From Roseomonas nitratireducens (GTDB lineage Bacteria > Pseudomonadota > Alphaproteobacteria > Acetobacterales > Acetobacteraceae), in the NCBI RefSeq assembly GCF_017813355.1, contig NZ_JAGIYZ010000005.1, positions 1 through 64,000 on the forward strand: a DNA stretch of 64,000 nt, written 5' to 3'. The translations under genes and the position numbers were made by a program. The notes beneath the pieces are model-generated. The model was not told where the DNA came from. It made no database searches and was given only the letters and a program-made list of their open reading frames with translations. Position 1 is the first letter of the stretch, and every line of letters begins with the position of its first letter. Shown in pieces: positions 56,847 to 64,000 of this stretch.

Positions 56847-57682
56847 ACGGGGATGTTGTCGAGCAGCCGCACCGTGCCGAGCCGCGCGGCGGCGACCAGC
56901 CGCATCGGGCCATCCGCGCGCGGCGCATCCAGCGCGCGCAGCGTCTCGGCTTCCACCAGCGCGAGGTAGTCCGGCGCGAAGCCCGCCGCGACCAGCCGCG
57001 CGCCGCCCGCGGCCAGCGTGCCCGGCACCGCCGCGCCGCCGGCGATCGCCGCGGCGGCCTCGGTCATCACGCGATGCAGCAGCGGCGCCGTCGCGCGTTC
57101 CTCCGGCGTCAGGAAGCGGTTGCGGGAGGACAGGGCGAGGCCGTCGGCCTCCCGCACCGTTGGCACCGGCAGGATGTGGATGGGGATGTCGAGGTCGGCC
57201 GCCATGCGCGTCACGACCTGCAATTGCTGCCAGTCCTTCTCGCCGAAGGCCGCGACCTCCGCCCCGGTCTGGAGGAACAGCTTGCAGCAGACGGTCGCGA
57301 CGCCGCGGAAATGGCCCGGCCGCGCATCGCCTTCCCAGCCGGCGGAAGGGCCGGCCACTTCGATCACCGTCGCGCTGCCCGGCGGGTACATCGCCTCGAC
57401 CGGCGGCATCCAGACCAGGTCGCAGCCGGCGGCGCGCAGCTTCGCCAGGTCCCCTTCCTCGTCGCGGGGATAGCGGGCGAGGTCGTCGCTCGCGTTGAAC
57501 TGCAGCGGGTTGACGAAGATCGACGCGGCAACGGCATCGGCTTCCCCCCGCGCGGCATGCACCAGCGCGACATGGCCTTCATGCAGCGCCCCCATGGTGG
57601 GCACGAGGGCAAGCCGCCGGCTCGCGGCGCGCAAGGCGGCCGTGGCGGCGCGGAGCGAGGGCAGGTCCCGGCAGATCTGCAT
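56843..57682 (-). CDS. panC: Pantothenate synthetase
   Basis: Condenses pantoate and beta-alanine using ATP in coenzyme A synthesis, 279 residues. The PTMGALHEGHVALV block holds the HIGH-type nucleotide-binding motif, followed by VASIFVNPLQFN, ARYPRDEEGD, FGEKDWQQLQVV and the KMSKS-like region SSRNRFLTPEERA. The C-terminal lid domain is complete. panB is not adjacent. It is divergent from the RlmI-like methyltransferase gene, with about 60 bases between. Confidence 0.96.
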   Translation of the reverse strand: MQICRDLPSLRAATAALRAASRRLALVPTMGALHEGHVALVHAARGEADAVAASIFVNPLQFNASDDLARYPRDEEGDLAKLRAAGCDLVWMPPVEAMYPPGSATVIEVAGPSAGWEGDARPGHFRGVATVCCKLFLQTGAEVAAFGEKDWQQLQVVTRMAADLDIPIHILPVPTVREADGLALSSRNRFLTPEERATAPLLHRVMTEAAAAIAGGAAVPGTLAAGGARLVAAGFAPDYLALVEAETLRALDAPRADGPMRLVAAARLGTVRLLDNIPV

Positions 57683-57744
57683 GGCCGCACCCTACGCCAA
57701 GGGCGTGGACGGGCAAGTCGCGCCCCGGCATGGTCCGCCCCGAC

Positions 57745-58938
57745 ATGAACCCATCGCCGGACCGCCCCCTGATCCGCCTTCTCCCTGGCCGCGACAAGCG
57801 GGTGAAGGCGGGCCACCCCTGGGCCTTCTCGAACGAGATCGCCATGACCGCGGCGGCCAAGGCCCTGCCGCCCGGCAGCGTCGTGCGGCTGGAAGGCGAC
57901 GACGGCGTCCGCCACGGCGCCTGGCATTTCAACCCGCATTCGCTGATCGCGGCGCGCAGGCTCGATGCCGACCCGGACGCGTCCTGCGACGCCGGCTGGT
58001 TCCGCGCGCGGATCGGCGCGGCGCTGGCGTTGCGCGAAAGGCTGTTCGACGCGCCGCATTACCGCCTGGTGCATGCCGAGGCCGATGGGCTGCCCGGCCT
58101 CGTCATCGACCGCTATGGCGACGTGCTGGCGCTGCAGGCGAACACTGCGGGGATGGAGGCGGCGACCCCCGCGATCCTCGAGGCGCTGACGGCGCTGGTC
58201 GCCCCGCGCGGTGTCGTCGCGCGCAACGATGCCAACGTGCGGCTGCTGGAAGGGCTGGCGGAGGAGGTGCGCCTTCTCGCCGGCGATGCCGCCGGCGCGA
58301 CGGTGGAGGAGAACGGGCGTCGCTTCCCGGTCGACCTGCTCGGCGGGCAGAAGACCGGCTGGTTCTTCGACCAGCGGGAACACCGCGCCCGTGTCGCGCG
58401 GCTGGCGAAGGGCGCCACCGTGCTGGACGCCTTCTGCCACACCGGCGGCTTCGGCATCGGCTGCGCCGTGGCGGGTGCGACGGCGGTGACGCTGCTCGAC
58501 CGCAGCGAGCATGCGCTGGCGACGGCGAAGCAGGCGGCCGCGGCGAACGGGGTCGCGGATCGCGTCTCCACGCTGCGCGGCGACGCGATGGAGGTCCTGG
58601 AGAAGCTGGGCGCCGAGGGACGCCGCTTCGGCATCGTCGTCTCCGACCCGCCGGCCTTCGCCAAGGCGCGCAAGGACCAGCCGGCGGCGCTGCGCGCCTA
58701 TGGTAAGCTCGCGCGCATGTCCGCGGCGCTGGTCGCGCCTGGCGGCTTTCTCTTCATCGCCTCCTGCTCCCACCACGTCGCGTCGGGCGAATTCGCCGAT
58801 GCGGTGATCTGGGGCGTGCAGCGTGCGCGGCGGGAGGCCCGGATCCTGCACATGGGCGGCGCCGGGCCGGACCACCCGCTGCATCCGATGCTGCCGGAAA
58901 GCGCGTATCTGAAGGGGATGCTGCTGCACCTGGGATGA
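57745..58938 (+). CDS. Class I rRNA methyltransferase (RlmI/RlmK-like, PUA domain)
   Basis: This is a 397-residue m5C-type 23S rRNA methyltransferase family protein. The N-terminal PUA domain has LLPGRDKRVKAGHPWAFSNEI. The central EEF-type region has YRLVHAEADGLPGLVIDRYGD, KTGWFFDQREHR precedes the SAM motif VLDAFCHTGGFGIGCAVAGA, and the catalytic loop is VVSDPPAFAK. SCSHHV completes the active site. A 5-codon longer start (57730) is possible. The RlmI assignment is by family; the target base is not proven. Confidence 0.88.
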   Translation: MNPSPDRPLIRLLPGRDKRVKAGHPWAFSNEIAMTAAAKALPPGSVVRLEGDDGVRHGAWHFNPHSLIAARRLDADPDASCDAGWFRARIGAALALRERLFDAPHYRLVHAEADGLPGLVIDRYGDVLALQANTAGMEAATPAILEALTALVAPRGVVARNDANVRLLEGLAEEVRLLAGDAAGATVEENGRRFPVDLLGGQKTGWFFDQREHRARVARLAKGATVLDAFCHTGGFGIGCAVAGATAVTLLDRSEHALATAKQAAAANGVADRVSTLRGDAMEVLEKLGAEGRRFGIVVSDPPAFAKARKDQPAALRAYGKLARMSAALVAPGGFLFIASCSHHVASGEFADAVIWGVQRARREARILHMGGAGPDHPLHPMLPESAYLKGMLLHLG

Positions 58939-58993
58939 GCATGGCGGCCGCACCGATCCGACACGCGCGGCCGCCGGCGCCGCCCCGCGCGCC

Positions 58994-59416
58994 ATGAGGC
59001 CGGGTCTCGCCCGCGCCTGGCGCGCGACGCTGTTCGAGGCGGATGGCATCGCCGTGCCCATCGCGCCCGACCCGCGCCTGCCCGCCACCTGGCGCGCGCG
59101 CGGCGAGGCGGTCGCGGTCCTGCTCGCGCGGCTCGGCACGCGTGATGCCTGCTTCACCGGCGCCTGGAATCCCTTCTCCCGCCGCCGCCCGCGCGGATGG
59201 AACGCGCGGATGCTCGTGCGACTTCGCGGCGCGGCGCGGCGCCATGCGGTGCTCGACGGCATGGGGCGCGCCTGCCGGCCGCGGCCCTGGGGGGAGGAGC
59301 ACCTGCTCATCGCCGCGTCGCCCGCGCGCTGCGCCACGCTGGCGCGCCGCTTCCGCCAGGATTCGATCGTCGCCCTGTCGCGGCGCGGCCCTGCGCGGCT
59401 GGTCGTGCTGCGATGA
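58994..59416 (+). CDS. DUF3293 domain protein
   Basis: This is a 140-residue protein of unknown function. It shows the DUF3293 pattern: an FTGAWNPFSRRRPRGWNARM block near the middle, a PRPWGEEHLLIAA strand and a C-terminal RRFRQDSIVALSRRGPARLV. The N-terminus is the expected PxLPATWRARG. It has no transmembrane segment. Its stop overlaps the following MFS gene start (ATGA). Role unknown. Confidence 0.72.
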   Translation: MRPGLARAWRATLFEADGIAVPIAPDPRLPATWRARGEAVAVLLARLGTRDACFTGAWNPFSRRRPRGWNARMLVRLRGAARRHAVLDGMGRACRPRPWGEEHLLIAASPARCATLARRFRQDSIVALSRRGPARLVVLR

Positions 59417-60564
59417 GCGGCGCGGCCGGCTTCCTCGCCGCCGTCTTCGCCGTGCGGGCGGCGCTCGGCGCCTTCTTCCAGGCGCCCGGCGCGGCGGGGC
59501 CGCTGCTGGTCGATCGCTTCGACCTGGACTGGACGCAGTTCGGCACGCTGGTCGGGCTGTTCTGGCTGCCGGGCCTCGTGCTGGCCCTGCCGCTCGGGCT
59601 CGCGGCGCGGCGGCTGGGCGACCGCGCCGGCGTTCTGGCGGGCCTCGCGCTGCTGGGCCTGGGCGCGCTGATCGCGACGATGGGCGGCGTGGCGCCGCTG
59701 TTCGCGGGGCGGCTGCTGATGGGCGTCGGCACCGTGCTGGTGATCCTGCTGCTGACCAAGATGATGCAGGACCGCTTCCAGGGGCCGGACCTGTTTCCCG
59801 CCATGGCGGTCTATGTGCTCGGCTGGCCGATCGGCATCGCGGCGGCGCAGGCGCTGCTGCCGGGGCTCGCGCTGGCGATGGGCTGGCAGGCGCCCTTCCT
59901 TGTCGCGGCGGTGGCGGGCGGCGTCGCCTTCGCCGCACTCGCCGCCGCGTCCCGCCCCACGCCGCGCGCGCCGCCGCCCGCGCCCGGCACCGTCCGCCTG
60001 ACGCGGCGGGAGGTGGCGCTGATGTGCCTGGCCGGCGCCGCCTGGGCCTGCGTGAACGGCACCTACATGGTGCTCGTCACCTTCGCGCCGCTGCTGCTGG
60101 TCGAACGCGGGCTCGGCGTGGCGGAGGCCGGCTTCGCGGCGTCGCTGATGTCCTGGGTGAACCTGCTCGCGGTGCCGGCCGGCGCCTTCCTGGCGCGACG
60201 CGCGCGGCTCGCCGTGCCGATGACGGTGCTGTGCTGCGTGGCGGCGGCCGCGCTGGCCGCGGCGCTGCCCTTCGCGGGCACGGGGCATGCGGCGGCGATC
60301 CTGGCGCTGCACGGGCTGCTCTACGCGCTGCCCATCACGCTGTTCTCGGCGCTGCCGCCGCTCGCCGTGCCGCCGGAACGCCGCGCGCAGGGGCTCGGCA
60401 TCTACTTCGTGTGGTTCTACGCGGGCTGCACGGGCTTCCCGCCGCTCGCCGGATGGCTTGCGGATTCAACCGCGAGTGCGGCGGCGCCGGTGCTTCTCGC
60501 CGCGGGGTTGCTGGTGGCGGCGCTCGGCTTCTTCCTGCTGTTCCGGCGCGTGGTGGCGCGCTGA
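59413..60564 (+). CDS. MFS transporter
   Basis: Major facilitator permease of 383 residues, 12 helices with a Pro/Arg-rich central loop (about 178-200). The motif-A equivalent after helix 2 is LGLAARRLGDRAG. FYAGCTGFPPLAGWLAD lies in helix 11. The CP/CynX-like pattern (DLDWTQFGTLVGLFWLPGLVLALP in helix 1-2) suggests an organic-anion transporter, without proof. Translationally coupled to the DUF3293 gene. Confidence 0.85.
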   Translation: MSGAAGFLAAVFAVRAALGAFFQAPGAAGPLLVDRFDLDWTQFGTLVGLFWLPGLVLALPLGLAARRLGDRAGVLAGLALLGLGALIATMGGVAPLFAGRLLMGVGTVLVILLLTKMMQDRFQGPDLFPAMAVYVLGWPIGIAAAQALLPGLALAMGWQAPFLVAAVAGGVAFAALAAASRPTPRAPPPAPGTVRLTRREVALMCLAGAAWACVNGTYMVLVTFAPLLLVERGLGVAEAGFAASLMSWVNLLAVPAGAFLARRARLAVPMTVLCCVAAAALAAALPFAGTGHAAAILALHGLLYALPITLFSALPPLAVPPERRAQGLGIYFVWFYAGCTGFPPLAGWLADSTASAAAPVLLAAGLLVAALGFFLLFRRVVAR

Positions 60565-60625
60565 GTCATTTCGTGGCGCGGCCCCGCGCGCCCTGGCAGC
60601 ATCCGCGGCGAAGGAGACCGCGCGC

Positions 60626-61264
60626 ATGCCGACCTACACGCTGTACGGGCTGACGAAGGATGCCCGGATGCCGCCCAGCGCCTCGGAATATGTCGGATAC
60701 GCCTTTCCCACGCAGGTCGAGGTGCCGCGCCAGTTCGGCGGCCCTGCGACGCGCAAGGTCACGACCCTGTTCGAGGAAGCGTTCAGGGAACTTGCCCAAT
60801 GCGGCCGCAGGCCGGCCTGCGACAGCCATTTCAGCGGGCTCGGCGCCGGGCTCGGGCTGACCGCCCTGCTCCGCGACTGGAAGATGTACTTCTTCTGCTT
60901 CGCGCCCCAGGGCGCCAAGAACACCTGGCCGGCGGACGACAAGGACATCACCTACGCGCAGGTCGTCGGCACCTACAAGGCGACGAGCCTGGTCGAGATC
61001 GGCATCCATCTCTGCGCGCTGCGCAGCGCGGAATTCCTCGCCGCGACGATCCTGCACGAACTCGCCCATGTCGCCGGCGCGCCGGGCGCTTCCGCCGACG
61101 ACCTCTCGCGCCATGCGCGGGGACAACTCACCGCCGAGGAAATTCGGCGGCTGCACAAGGCCGAGCGCGCCGTCTACGCCTGCGGCTACCGCGCCCCGCT
61201 GTACAAGCAGAACGTCATCGGCGCGCTCGACACCATCATCGGCCGCCCGCGCCGCATCACCTGA
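60626..61264 (+). CDS. Unrecognised protein with HExxH metalloprotease-like motif
   Basis: This is a 212-residue protein, with no family that I recognise. The only strong motif is TILHELAHVAGAPG with HELAH at 144-148, and a downstream Asp/His (DDLSRHARG) as possible third ligand, fitting a zincin-type active site. Cysteines in CGRRPACDSHF and CFAPQG could pair. There is no signal peptide, so it would act in the cytoplasm or leave by another route. AAGGAG stands nine bases before the ATG. Its 3' end overlaps tam by 8 bases. Confidence 0.65.
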   Translation: MPTYTLYGLTKDARMPPSASEYVGYAFPTQVEVPRQFGGPATRKVTTLFEEAFRELAQCGRRPACDSHFSGLGAGLGLTALLRDWKMYFFCFAPQGAKNTWPADDKDITYAQVVGTYKATSLVEIGIHLCALRSAEFLAATILHELAHVAGAPGASADDLSRHARGQLTAEEIRRLHKAERAVYACGYRAPLYKQNVIGALDTIIGRPRRIT

Positions 61265-62027
61265 CGCGGGCCAGCAGGAACAGCCGCCGGAACGGCAGCA
61301 GCACCGCACCGTCCGCCCGCGGCGGGTAGGCCGCGCGCATCGCCGCGCGATAGGCGTCGAGGAAGCCTTCGCGCAGCGACCCGTCCAGCGCGTCGAGGAA
61401 GGGCCGCAGGCTGGTGCCCATCGCCCATTGCACGACCGGATCCGCCCCGCGCAGCACGTGCACGTATTCGGTGACCCAGATGTCGAGCGCGGCGACGCGC
61501 GGGCGCAGCAGGTCGTAGTACTCCCCGGGGGCGAGGATCGGCGGCGCGCTGCCAATGCGGGAAAGCCGTTCCGCCCAGGGCCCGTCGCGCGCGATGCGGT
61601 CCTGCTCCGCGCGCAGCGGGGCGGCGTGCATCGACGGCATCTGCACGGCGAGCACCCCGCCCGGCGTCAGGTGCGACAGCAGGCGGGGGAACAGCGCCTC
61701 ATGCCCGCCGAGCCATTGCAGCGCCGCGTTGCTGAACAGCACGTCCACCGGCGCGGCGGGCGCCCAGGCGGCGATGTCCGCCTGGTCCGTCGCGAAGCCG
61801 GTCGCGGCCGCCTTGGCGAGCATGGCAGCGCTGCCGTCGACGCCCGTCACGACGGCGCCGGGGAAGCGCGCCGCGAGGGGGGCGAGCGCATTGCCCGCCC
61901 CGCAGCCGAGATCGACCACGCGCGCCGGCCCCGGATGCGGGATGCGCGCCATGAGGTCGAGCGCCGGGCGCAGCCTTTCATCCTCGAAGCGCAGATACTG
62001 CGTGGCGTCCCAGCTGATGTCGTTCAT
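61257..62027 (-). CDS. tam: Trans-aconitate 2-methyltransferase
   Basis: SAM-dependent enzyme of 256 residues that esterifies trans-aconitate, a by-product of aconitase. The family opening DISWDATQYLRFEDERLRPALDL, the SAM loop VVDLGCGAGNALAPLAARFPGA, the acidic VTGVDGSAAML, FSNAALQWLGGHEALFPRL and VTEYVHVLRGADPVVQWAMGTSLRPFLDAL (by parts) follow Tam closely. Start at ATG 62027 rather than the longer frame. It is a single gene between the HExxH protein and the patatin-like gene. Confidence 0.9.
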   Translation of the reverse strand: MNDISWDATQYLRFEDERLRPALDLMARIPHPGPARVVDLGCGAGNALAPLAARFPGAVVTGVDGSAAMLAKAAATGFATDQADIAAWAPAAPVDVLFSNAALQWLGGHEALFPRLLSHLTPGGVLAVQMPSMHAAPLRAEQDRIARDGPWAERLSRIGSAPPILAPGEYYDLLRPRVAALDIWVTEYVHVLRGADPVVQWAMGTSLRPFLDALDGSLREGFLDAYRAAMRAAYPPRADGAVLLPFRRLFLLARVR

Positions 62028-62173
62028 CGGTGCCTCAATCAGGGAAGCGGATCGAGGCGGGGCCTCGATCCGGGAGCGCAAGGCGCGACCGCGCCCAGCC
62101 CATCAGCCGCCGCCCACGCGCCAGTGCACGGCGCGCAAGCCAGGCACGCGGAGGCGTGCGCCGGCGATCGAGG

Positions 62174-63241
62174 TCAAAGGAATCTCGCCCGGATATCCAC
62201 GCTGCTCTCCCGCCCCAGCTTGTCGAAATGCTGGTCGAGCCAGGATTCCGCCGCCTCCCGCCCGTATTGGCGCAGCGTGCACAGGAAATCCCATTCGCCG
62301 TTGAACTTCGTGCTCAGCTTGAAGCCGCGCATCCGCTCCTCATCCTCGATCAGGTGGATGAACAGGCGGCGGTAGCGCGGCTGCTCCAGCCGCCCGGTGT
62401 CGAGCAGCCGCTGCACGAAGTCGATGGCGCGCATCTCGGCCATCAGGGATCCGTTGAAGGTGATCTCGTTCAGCCGGTTGACGATGTCCGACGCGCTGGT
62501 CGGCGTCTCCTCGCGCACCTGCGGGTTCAGCTGCACCAGCACCAGGTCCGGCGGCCCGCCCTGGTCGTACAGCGGCCAGAGCGCGGGATTGCCGAGATAG
62601 CCGCCATCCCAGTACGGCTCCCCATCCACCTCCACCGCCTTGAACACCTGCGGCAGGCAGGCGGAGGCCAGCAGCGCGTCCACCGTCAGCTCCCGCCGCG
62701 TGAAGACGCGCGGCTTGCCGGTGCGCACGCTGGTCGCCGAGACGAAGAGCCGCGGCGCCTTCGCCTCCATCCGCAGCCGCTCGAAGTCGATGCTTTCCGC
62801 CAGCGCGTCGCGCAGCGGGTTGTAGTTCACCGGGAAGGGGTTGAGCTGGTAGGGCGACAGCACGCGCGACAGCGTGTCGAACGTCCGGTAGGCGAGCGAC
62901 CAGGTCAGGTCGTGCCCCCAGACCAGCTTCTCCCACGGCGTGGCGCGGATCGGGCTGATCGCGAGCTTGCCGGCGATGGCGCGCCAGAAGCGGTCGAGTG
63001 CCGAGATCGCCGCCCCCGGCCCGCCTTCCAGCAGGCCTTCGACCAGCATCACCGCGTTGATCGCGCCGGCCGAGGTGCCCGACAGCCCGTCGATCTCCAG
63101 CCGCTCATCCTCGAGCAGCCGTTCCAGCACGCCCCAGGTGAAGGCCCCGTGCGTGCCGCCGCCCTGGAGCGCGAGGGAGATGCGCCGCTTCGGCGCGGGC
63201 TTGGCGACCGCCGGGGCGGGCAGGGTGGCGCCTTCGCTCAC
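62174..63241 (-). CDS. Patatin-like phospholipase
   Basis: Cytoplasmic acyl hydrolase of 355 residues. It has the oxyanion loop ALQGGGTHGAFTWGVL, the nucleophile GTSAGAINAVML (GxSxG), and the catalytic Asp in the DGG motif WDGGYLGNPAL, forming the Ser-Asp dyad. The start is GTG 63241, overlapping the stop of the 3-hydroxybutyrate dehydrogenase gene (GTGA). Genes of this pair are often linked in PHB-making Alphaproteobacteria, so action on polyhydroxybutyrate-related or lipid substrates is a reasonable guess. Confidence 0.88.
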   Translation of the reverse strand: MSEGATLPAPAVAKPAPKRRISLALQGGGTHGAFTWGVLERLLEDERLEIDGLSGTSAGAINAVMLVEGLLEGGPGAAISALDRFWRAIAGKLAISPIRATPWEKLVWGHDLTWSLAYRTFDTLSRVLSPYQLNPFPVNYNPLRDALAESIDFERLRMEAKAPRLFVSATSVRTGKPRVFTRRELTVDALLASACLPQVFKAVEVDGEPYWDGGYLGNPALWPLYDQGGPPDLVLVQLNPQVREETPTSASDIVNRLNEITFNGSLMAEMRAIDFVQRLLDTGRLEQPRYRRLFIHLIEDEERMRGFKLSTKFNGEWDFLCTLRQYGREAAESWLDQHFDKLGRESSVDIRARFL

Positions 63242-64000
63242 GCCGCGGACCAGCCGCCGTCGATGGACAGTGCGGCGCCGTTCACGCCGCCCGAACCCGG
63301 GCCGCAGAGCCACAGCGCCATGCGCGCCACCTCCTCCACCTCCACCCAGCGCTTGGACGGCTGCTTGGCGAGCAGGTGGTCGCGCAGCGCGGCCTCCTCG
63401 CTCACGCCATGCTTGGCGGCGAGCGGGCCGACCTGCGCCTCGGCCAGCGGGGTGCGGACGAAGCCGGGGCAGATCGCGTTGCAGGTGATCTGCGTCTCGG
63501 CCACTTCCAGCGCGACGCTCTTCGTCAGGCCGACCACGCCGTGCTTGGCCGCGACATAGGCCGCCTTGAAGGGGCTCGCGACCAGCCCGTGGGCGGACGC
63601 GACGTTGATGATCCGCCCCCAGCCGTGCCGGCGCATGCCCGGCAGGGCCGCGCGGATGGCGTGGAAGTTGGAGGACAGGTTGATCGCGATGATCGCGTCC
63701 CACTTCTCCTCGGGGAAGTCCTCGACCGGGCTGACGAACTGGATGCCGGCATTGTCCACCAGGATGTCGCAGGCGCCGAGCGTGGCCTCGCAGGACGCGA
63801 CCATGGCGCGGATCTCGGCCGGCTTGGCCATGTCGGCGGGGGAATAGGGGGCGTCGCCCCCGCCCATCAGCCGGCCGACCTCGGCGCGGGCGGCGGCGAT
63901 CTCCTCCGGCTTGCCGAAGCCGTTGAGCATCACCTTCGCGCCGGCTTCGGCCAGCAGGCGGGCGATGCCGAGGCCGATGCCCGAGGTCGAGCCGGTGATC
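63238..64000 (-). CDS. 3-Hydroxybutyrate dehydrogenase (SDR), 5' end cut by window edge
   Basis: Oxidises 3-hydroxybutyrate to acetoacetate with NAD+. The visible 253 codons include the Rossmann motif at the very edge (ITGSTSGIGLGIARLLAEAG), DILVDNAGIQFVSPVEDF, the catalytic Ser in NVASAHGLVASPFK, the YVAAKHG Tyr/Lys pair, and ALSIDGGWSAA at the C-terminus, all typical of PhbD/BdhA-type enzymes. Only the first few codons are missing. Coupled to the patatin-like gene. Confidence 0.9.
   Translation of the reverse strand, partial: ITGSTSGIGLGIARLLAEAGAKVMLNGFGKPEEIAAARAEVGRLMGGGDAPYSPADMAKPAEIRAMVASCEATLGACDILVDNAGIQFVSPVEDFPEEKWDAIIAINLSSNFHAIRAALPGMRRHGWGRIINVASAHGLVASPFKAAYVAAKHGVVGLTKSVALEVAETQITCNAICPGFVRTPLAEAQVGPLAAKHGVSEEAALRDHLLAKQPSKRWVEVEEVARMALWLCGPGSGGVNGAALSIDGGWSAA

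Noticed and set aside
57364-60312. A roughly 980-codon minus-strand open frame
   Set aside because: It covers panC out of frame and runs antisense to three recognisable plus-strand genes; no domain is visible.

Overview
The window is very GC-rich, densely packed chromosomal DNA from an alphaproteobacterium. It is most likely a Rhodospirillales/Acetobacteraceae (Roseomonas-like) organism. This is an inference from the GC-saturated third codon positions, the atpHAGDC order, the CobS/CobT-type cobaltochelatase genes beside a J-domain gene and a bolA-like gene, a DapDC/ODC-fold ornithine decarboxylase, and the tkt-gap-pgk cluster. I see no rRNA, tRNA, CRISPR array, insertion sequence or phage gene. 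It reads as a stable core-genome segment with metabolic and transport islands.

Layout: 0-8 kb holds a cut-off secreted Ala-rich protein, a GT61 glycosyltransferase, zapE, a PQQ-type sugar dehydrogenase coupled to a dihaem cytochrome c, a TauE/SafE exporter, an RraA-like protein and an MFS permease. 8-13.2 kb is the F1 ATP synthase operon atpHAGDC, followed by a ferritin-like diiron protein. 14.3-20.4 kb carries an ornithine decarboxylase with a long structured leader and a clear terminator, an Lrp regulator, aat, the convergent thiSG pair, and aroQ-accB-accC. 20.4-27.6 kb is a dipeptide/oligopeptide ABC transporter with two paralogous binding proteins facing away from each other. 27.7-34.8 kb has an FkbM methyltransferase, a phytase/esterase-like gene whose 5' end looks damaged, cobT and cobS, a J-domain protein, a BolA-like protein, a Nudix hydrolase and small conserved-looking proteins. 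34.9-40.6 kb is tkt-gap-flavin reductase and pgk, interrupted by one opposite-strand secreted protein, plus an HTH regulator. 40.7-48.1 kb is an ion-homeostasis island: Kef-type antiporter, ChaA-type antiporter, a secreted esterase, a VIT/CCC1-like protein and a P-type cation ATPase. 48.1-64 kb contains an amidase, an OmpA-domain protein, a Zn-dependent amidohydrolase, an RlpA-like lipoprotein, two orphan solute-binding proteins, a class II aldolase, EamA and MFS permeases, panC, an RlmI-like rRNA methyltransferase, a DUF3293 protein, an unrecognised HExxH protein, tam, a patatin-like phospholipase and a 3-hydroxybutyrate dehydrogenase cut by the right edge.

Translational coupling is pervasive, with TGATG, ATGA, GTGA and TTGA junctions. 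One junction (VIT/P-type ATPase) appears to use CTGA, that is a CTG start. The most unusual local structure is at 29.43-29.59 kb. There the last 12 codons of cobT occur twice with only synonymous differences, and the downstream lipoprotein gene has lost its in-frame ATG. No wholly novel multi-gene system is evident. The best leads are that scar, the non-canonical start, the ornithine decarboxylase leader, and the hairpin pair built into the coding start of the gene after gap.
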